A program made the position numbers and the translations under genes. Source: Acidovorax sp. Leaf78 (GTDB lineage: Bacteria > Pseudomonadota > Gammaproteobacteria > Burkholderiales > Burkholderiaceae_C). From it: a stretch of DNA of 64,000 nt. The DNA lies in NCBI RefSeq assembly GCF_001422735.1, contig NZ_LMLZ01000021.1, positions 380,184-444,183 of the forward strand, read 5' to 3'. This document shows, one piece after another, positions 59,784 through 64,000 of the stretch. Under the pieces are notes generated by a model. That model was given only the letters and a program-made list of their open reading frames with translations, did not search any database and had not been told where the DNA came from. Position 1 is the first letter of the stretch, and every line of letters starts with the position of its first letter.

Positions 59784-60727
59784 AACTCCATTCCAACAAG
59801 CCCTGGCTCGCGCTCGCAGCGGGCACGGCCGTAGTCGGCACCCTGCCCTGGCTGGTGTCCGAGTTCATGGCCTCGGTGCTGCTCAGCTGCCTGATGTACA
59901 TCGCACTCGCCACGAGCTGGTCGCTGTTCTGCGGTGCTACGCGCTATCTCTCGCTGGCCACCTCTGCCTTCTTCGGCATCGGGGCGTATGCCAGCGCCAC
60001 GCTGCTCGGTAGCCTGCCCTGGCCGCTGGTGATCGTGGCCGGCGCGCTGATCGCCGCCGTGGTGGCCGTCGTGATGGGTGCGGCGGTGCTGCACCTGCGC
60101 GGCACCTACTTCGCGGTGCTCACCTTCGGCATGACGGAGCTGATCCGCCATGCGGTGACCTTTGTCGAAAAGCAGGTCTCCGGCACGGTGGGCCGCGTGC
60201 TCACGGTGGTGCCGAGCAACGAGACGGTGTACCTCACGGTGCTGCTGATCGCGGCGGGCGCCATCGCCACCGCGATTGCCGTCCAGCGCAGCCGCTTCGG
60301 CCTGGCGCTCTCGGGCATCGGCGCCGACGAGCAGCGCGCGCAGACGCTGGGCGTGGACACGCGCCTGGCCAAGATCGCGGGCTTCGGCATCACCGCCGCG
60401 TTTGCGGGTGCCGTGGGCGCGGCCATGGCGGTGCGCTGGACCTACATCGAACCGGCGGCAGTGTTCAGCCCCTTCATCGGCTTCCAGACGGTGCTGATCG
60501 CGCTGATCGGCGGCGCGGCCAGCATCGGCGGCCCGGTGCTCGCGGCCATCGTCTTCAGCCTGCTGGCCGAGACGCTGCGCCTGCAGCTGCCCTATGGCTA
60601 CATGATGGTGCTGGGCCTGCTCCTCATCCTGTGCGTGATGTACCTGCCCAACGGACTGGCCACGCTGTGGCAGCGCAAGCGGGCGGCCACGCCCGCCGCA
60701 CCTGCCACGGAGGCTGGCCATGTCTGA
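59780..60727 (+). CDS. livM: Branched-chain amino-acid-type ABC permease LivM
   Basis: A 315-residue permease starting at ATG 59780 inside the ATGA overlap with livH. Family segments are TRYLSLATSAFFGIGAYASA, HLRGTYFAVLTFGMTELIRH and GADEQRAQTLGVDTRLAKIA, the last being the ATPase-contact loop. About ten helices can be drawn. It overlaps livG by 8 bases. Confidence 0.93.
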   Translation: MKLHSNKPWLALAAGTAVVGTLPWLVSEFMASVLLSCLMYIALATSWSLFCGATRYLSLATSAFFGIGAYASATLLGSLPWPLVIVAGALIAAVVAVVMGAAVLHLRGTYFAVLTFGMTELIRHAVTFVEKQVSGTVGRVLTVVPSNETVYLTVLLIAAGAIATAIAVQRSRFGLALSGIGADEQRAQTLGVDTRLAKIAGFGITAAFAGAVGAAMAVRWTYIEPAAVFSPFIGFQTVLIALIGGAASIGGPVLAAIVFSLLAETLRLQLPYGYMMVLGLLLILCVMYLPNGLATLWQRKRAATPAAPATEAGHV

Positions 60728-61484
60728 GGCCCTCTTGACCATCGACAGCGTGACCGTGCGCTTTGGCGGGCTGACCGCCGTGGACGGCGTGAGCGCCACG
60801 CTGCATGCGGGCGAGCTCATCGGCATCATCGGCCCCAACGGCGCGGGCAAGACCACGTTCTTCAACGCCATCTCGGGCGTGCAGCCGCCCACTTCGGGCA
60901 CGCTTGTCTGCGGGGCCGACGACCTAACCGGCAAGGGCCCGCACCACTATGCGGCCCACGGCATCGCGCGCACCTTCCAGACACCGCGCGTGTTCCCGGA
61001 CATGACGGTGCGCGACAACGTGCGCTTCGGCATGCAGTTCGCGGGCCGCCACCGCCAGGGGCCCGTGGGCCTGCGCAATGAGGACGAGATCCTGGCCATG
61101 CTGGGCCTGTCAGCCCTCGCAGACCGGCCCGCAGCCGACGTGACGCCTTCGCAGCAGCGCCTGCTGGAGATCGGCATGGCCCTGGGGACGCGCCCTCGCC
61201 TCTTGCTGCTCGACGAGGTGGCCGCCGGCCTGACCGAGGCCGAGGTCGATGCCATGGCCCAGCGCATCCGCCGCCTGCGCGATGACTGGGGCCTCACTGT
61301 GGTGTGGATCGAGCATGCGGTGACCACGCTGCTCAAGTACGTGGAGCGCGTGCTGGTGCTGCACCAGGGCCGCAAGATCGCCGACGGCACGCCGGCCGAG
61401 GTGGTGCGCAACCCGGAGGTCATCGAGGCCTACCTGGGCGATGAGATGGGCACACAGGCCACGCCCGAAGGAGCTACGGCATGA
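60720..61484 (+). CDS. livG: Branched-chain amino-acid-type ABC ATPase LivG
   Basis: A 254-residue ABC ATPase. Walker A GPNGAGKTT lies near residues 38-46; the LivG-type ITFQTPRVFPDMTVRDNVRF region appears as ARTFQTPRVFPDMTVRDNVR; Walker B is LLLLDEVAAGL. The signature is VTPSQQRLLEI, where the usual LSGGQQ is replaced by PSQQR, which is unusual and may lower activity or simply be a tolerated variant. It overlaps both neighbours, so the operon is tightly coupled. Confidence 0.92.
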   Translation: MSEALLTIDSVTVRFGGLTAVDGVSATLHAGELIGIIGPNGAGKTTFFNAISGVQPPTSGTLVCGADDLTGKGPHHYAAHGIARTFQTPRVFPDMTVRDNVRFGMQFAGRHRQGPVGLRNEDEILAMLGLSALADRPAADVTPSQQRLLEIGMALGTRPRLLLLDEVAAGLTEAEVDAMAQRIRRLRDDWGLTVVWIEHAVTTLLKYVERVLVLHQGRKIADGTPAEVVRNPEVIEAYLGDEMGTQATPEGATA

Positions 61485-62191
61485 GCGGCGCACACCTCTC
61501 GGTACAGGATCTGACCACGGGCTACAACGGCTTTCAGGTGCTGCAGGACCTGTCGCTCGAAGCCCAGCCCGGCATCACGGTCATCGTGGGTCCCAACGGC
61601 GCGGGCAAGACCACGCTGCTCAAGGCGCTGGCGGGGCTGCTGCCGCGCCAGGGCGCGGTACTGCTCGACGGTCAGGCCATGCCCGCAATGAATGCAACGG
61701 CCTGCGTGCAGCGCGGCCTGGCCCTGGTGGCCGAGGGCCGCCAGCTGTTTCCGCAGATGACGGTGACCGAGAACCTGGAACTCGGCGGCTGGCTGGTGCC
61801 CTCGCGGGTGCGCGCCGAGCGCCTGGCCCAGGCGTTCGAGGACTTCCCGCGCCTCAAGGAACGCGCCCAGCAGTTGGCCGGCACCATGAGCGGCGGCGAG
61901 CAGCAGATGGTGGCCGTGGCCCGCGCCATGATGAGCGGCCCGCGCCTGTTGATGCTGGACGAGCCCTCGCTGGGGCTGGCACCGCGCATGGTGGACGAAC
62001 TGCTGGCCATCGTGCAGCGCATCGCGGCGCAGGGCGTCACCGTGCTCATGGTGGAGCAGAACGTGCGCAAGGCGCTGCAGGTGGCCCAGCGCGGCTATGT
62101 GCTGGAGCGCGGGCGCATCGTGGCCTCTGGCGAGGCTGCCACGCTGCTGCAATCCGATGCGGTACGCCAGGCCTATCTGGGCGTGGCCTGA
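61481..62191 (+). CDS. livF: Branched-chain amino-acid-type ABC ATPase LivF
   Basis: A 236-residue ATPase. Walker A is GPNGAGKTT, signature MSGGEQQMVAVARAMM, Walker B LLMLDEPSLGL followed by APRMVDEL, all typical of LivF. VAEGRQLFPQMTVTENLELG is a LivF marker. It starts in an ATGA overlap with livG and ends 57 bases before the aldehyde dehydrogenase. Confidence 0.93.
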   Translation: MSGAHLSVQDLTTGYNGFQVLQDLSLEAQPGITVIVGPNGAGKTTLLKALAGLLPRQGAVLLDGQAMPAMNATACVQRGLALVAEGRQLFPQMTVTENLELGGWLVPSRVRAERLAQAFEDFPRLKERAQQLAGTMSGGEQQMVAVARAMMSGPRLLMLDEPSLGLAPRMVDELLAIVQRIAAQGVTVLMVEQNVRKALQVAQRGYVLERGRIVASGEAATLLQSDAVRQAYLGVA

Positions 62192-62248
62192 ATCTTTTCG
62201 ACCCACTCGTATCCGACTTTTTCCCTTGTCCTTCAGGAGACTGATTCC

Positions 62249-63700
62249 ATGACTGCCATTTCCATGCTGATCCACGGCGAGCGCGTGCAGGCCAGCGGCG
62301 GCGCGACTTTCGAGCGCCGCAACCCGCTCGACGGCTCCGTGGCCACCACCGCGCCCGCCGCCACCGTGGCCGATGCCAAGGCCGCCGCAGACACAGCCGC
62401 CAAGGCCTTCCCGGCCTGGTCTGCCCTTGGGCCCAATGCACGCCGCGCACTGCTGCTCAAGGCGGCGCACGCGCTCGAAGCCAAGGGCGACGCCTTTGCT
62501 GCCGCCATGGCCGCAGAGACCGGCGCATCAGGCCTGTGGGCTGGCTTCAACGTGCACCTGGCGGCCGGCCTGCTGCAGGAGGCTGCGGCCCTGACCACGC
62601 AGATCGCGGGCGAGGTGATTCCGTCGGACGTACCCGGCAGCCTGGCCATGGGCGTGCGCCAGGCCGCGGGCGTGGTGTTGGGCATCGCGCCGTGGAACGC
62701 GCCCATCATCCTGGGGGTGCGCGCCATCGCCACACCGCTGGCCTGCGGCAACACGGTCATCCTCAAGGGCTCGGAGCTGAGCCCCGCCACGCACGGCCTG
62801 ATCATCGAGGCCCTGCAGGAAGCCGGCCTGCCCCCGGGCGTGGTGAACTTCGTGACCAACGCGCCCGCCGACGCCGGTGCGGTGGTCGAGGCCATCGTGT
62901 CCCACCCGGCCGTTCGCCGCGTGAACTTCACGGGCTCCACCAAGGTGGGCCGCATCATCGCGCAGACGTGCGCGAAGTACCTCAAGCCCGTGGTGCTGGA
63001 GCTGGGCGGCAAGGCCCCGCTGCTGGTGCTGGACGATGCGGACGTGGATGCCGCCGTAGCGGGCACCGTGTTCGGCTCGTTCGCCAACTCGGGCCAGATC
63101 TGCATGTCCACCGAACGCATCATCGTGGACAACGCCGTGGCCGACGAGTTCGTCACCAAGCTCGGCGAGCGCGCCAAGGCCCTGCCCCTGGGCGACCCGC
63201 GCAAGGGCCCGGTGGTGCTGGGGTCGGTGGTGGACATGGCCACGGTGCACCGCTGCAACGCGCTGATCGACGACGCGCTGGCCAAGGGCGCCACGCTGGT
63301 GTGCGGCGGCAAGAGCGAGAACACGCTGATGGCCGCCACCATCCTGGACCACGTGACGGCCGAGATGGACATCTACCGCGAGGAGTCGTTCGGCCCGGTC
63401 AAGCCGGTGGTGCGGGTGGACGGCGTGGAGGAGGCGATCGCCTGCGCCAACGACAACGAGTTTGGCCTGTCATCCGCCGTGTTCAGCCGCGATGTGGCGA
63501 AGGCGTGGAATGTGGCGGCGCGCATTGAGTCGGGGATTTGTCATATCAACGGGCCGACGGTGCATGACGAGGGGCAGATGCCGTTCGGGGGCGTGAAGAG
63601 TTCGGGGTACGGGCGGTTTGGGGGGATGGCGGGGGTGCGGGAGTTTACGGAGCTGCGGTGGATTACGGTGCAGACGACTGCGCGGCACTATCCGTTCTGA
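62249..63700 (+). CDS. Salicylaldehyde/vanillin-type aldehyde dehydrogenase
   Basis: A 483-residue NAD(P)-dependent aldehyde dehydrogenase with Asn150 (APWN), Glu251 (ELGGKAP) and catalytic Cys285 (GQICMSTERI). The closing segment HINGPTVHDEGQMPFGGVKS then SGYGRFGG is the mark of salicylaldehyde and vanillin dehydrogenases. It is last in the livKHMGF operon, so the imported compound or its metabolite is probably an aromatic aldehyde. AGGAGA lies before ATG 62249. The last 60 codons switch strongly to G-ending codons. Confidence 0.9.
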   Translation: MTAISMLIHGERVQASGGATFERRNPLDGSVATTAPAATVADAKAAADTAAKAFPAWSALGPNARRALLLKAAHALEAKGDAFAAAMAAETGASGLWAGFNVHLAAGLLQEAAALTTQIAGEVIPSDVPGSLAMGVRQAAGVVLGIAPWNAPIILGVRAIATPLACGNTVILKGSELSPATHGLIIEALQEAGLPPGVVNFVTNAPADAGAVVEAIVSHPAVRRVNFTGSTKVGRIIAQTCAKYLKPVVLELGGKAPLLVLDDADVDAAVAGTVFGSFANSGQICMSTERIIVDNAVADEFVTKLGERAKALPLGDPRKGPVVLGSVVDMATVHRCNALIDDALAKGATLVCGGKSENTLMAATILDHVTAEMDIYREESFGPVKPVVRVDGVEEAIACANDNEFGLSSAVFSRDVAKAWNVAARIESGICHINGPTVHDEGQMPFGGVKSSGYGRFGGMAGVREFTELRWITVQTTARHYPF

Positions 63701-64000
63701 AGCGGTGCTGTCTGTGGATTGAGGTTGTCCTGCCGCCCATCTGTTCGGGTTGAGCTTGTCGAAATCTGGGCACATCGATCCACGTCCGTTCGGGTTGAGC
63801 CTGTCGAAACCAAGGCGCAGCGACCCACATCCGTTCGGGTTGAGCTTGTCGAAACCTGGGCGCTGCTCGCAGGCTCGCTGATGGGCAGCATGCCTTTGTT
63901 GAGGGCGGAGGCCGGGAGTCGCCCGGCGTGCGAGTAACTTTCTTTCGGGCAACCTGCGGTGCTCGGTCGTGGGGTGCGCTGCGGAACTCGCTGCGCGCTG
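63701..64000. other. 300-base tail of the window after the aldehyde dehydrogenase
   Basis: No gene is supported. It contains the three 45-bp tandem repeats (separate entry). From about 63930 the words GAGTAACTTTCTTTCGGGC and GCGGAACTCGCTGCGCGCTG resemble a repeated intergenic sequence common, from memory, in Comamonadaceae genomes; the element runs off the window. No tRNA or promoter was recognised. Confidence 0.5.
63742..63862. repeat. Three tandem copies of a 45-bp unit (third partial)
   Basis: GTTCGGGTTGAGCTTGTCGA begins at 63743 and 63833 and, with one change (C for T), at 63788: exact 45-base spacing. The rest of the unit is less well kept and the third copy stops being similar after about 30 bases. 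The core also forms the arms of the hairpin at 29986-30045. A frame reading through would give 15-residue repeats, but has no support as a gene. Confidence 0.93.

Noticed and set aside
63742..63862. 45-bp repeats as a CRISPR or as a repeat-protein gene
   Set aside because: Spacers are not unique and repeats too few; the frame through them lacks a ribosome-binding site, and the same core occurs as a non-coding hairpin elsewhere.
1..64000. tRNA, rRNA, riboswitch, prophage or insertion sequence
   Set aside because: I found no cloverleaf with a CCA-type end, no rRNA sequence, no recognisable riboswitch core and no transposase or integrase motif in any intergenic region.

Overview
The window is GC-rich (C/G-ending codons throughout), densely coded on both strands, and carries many solute-binding-protein transport systems, a Bug-type receptor, etfBA with a DmdC-type acyl-CoA dehydrogenase, and short intergenic repeats (CTAGCAGCTAT-type hairpins, GTTCGGGTTGAGC elements). 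Together these point to a chromosomal segment of a soil or water betaproteobacterium of the Comamonadaceae, most like Acidovorax or a relative; this placement is inference from gene content and style. No rRNA, tRNA, CRISPR, transposase or phage gene was seen.

Region 1 (1-18 kb) is a divergent catabolic locus. The minus arm (9.7 kb back to the window edge) has an aldehyde dehydrogenase, a HAD type II hydrolase, a DadA/PuuB-like flavin oxidoreductase, a complete peptide-type ABC importer (binding protein, two permeases, fused double ATPase) and the first third of gabD. The plus arm has a GNAT protein, a GhrA-type reductase, a class III aminotransferase, an Lrp/AsnC regulator, a three-subunit [2Fe-2S]/FAD/FAD amine dehydrogenase of the HcnABC/opine-oxidase type, and a cupin. 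Together they can import a nitrogen compound, oxidise or transaminate it, oxidise the aldehyde and feed succinate semialdehyde to GabD.

Region 2 (18-26.8 kb) is mixed: an M20 amidohydrolase with a coupled 30-residue HAD-like remnant, an SOS-boxed radical SAM protein, a LysR/benzoylformate decarboxylase/Bug receptor set, rnk, a possible LETM1-like protein and an acyltransferase. Region 3 (26.9-30 kb) is a regulator-cydAB operon for a cyanide-insensitive-type bd oxidase, behind a perfect 34-bp palindrome. Region 4 (30-40 kb) has a LivK-type receptor, nitronate monooxygenase, acyl-CoA dehydrogenase, etfBA, an MscS channel, a crotonase-fold protein and a histone-deacetylase-like amidohydrolase. 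Region 5 (39.9-45 kb) is moxR-DUF58-TgpA transglutaminase followed by mltB.

Region 6 (45-55.8 kb) is the most interesting. A nine-gene minus-strand run holds two amino-acid-type binding proteins, a permease-ATPase fusion, an N-acetyltransferase, an M20 deacylase and three luciferase-like monooxygenases, plus a LivK-type receptor. This is the gene set of the Bacillus ytmI/yxe operons for S-substituted cysteine salvage (acetylate, oxidise, deacetylate), rebuilt in a betaproteobacterial layout. Region 7 (55.9-63.7 kb) has an hsp20, then an AraC/FeaR-like regulator divergent from a complete LivKHMGF transporter and a salicylaldehyde/vanillin-type dehydrogenase, probably an aromatic-compound uptake and oxidation operon. 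The window ends in three 45-bp tandem repeats.
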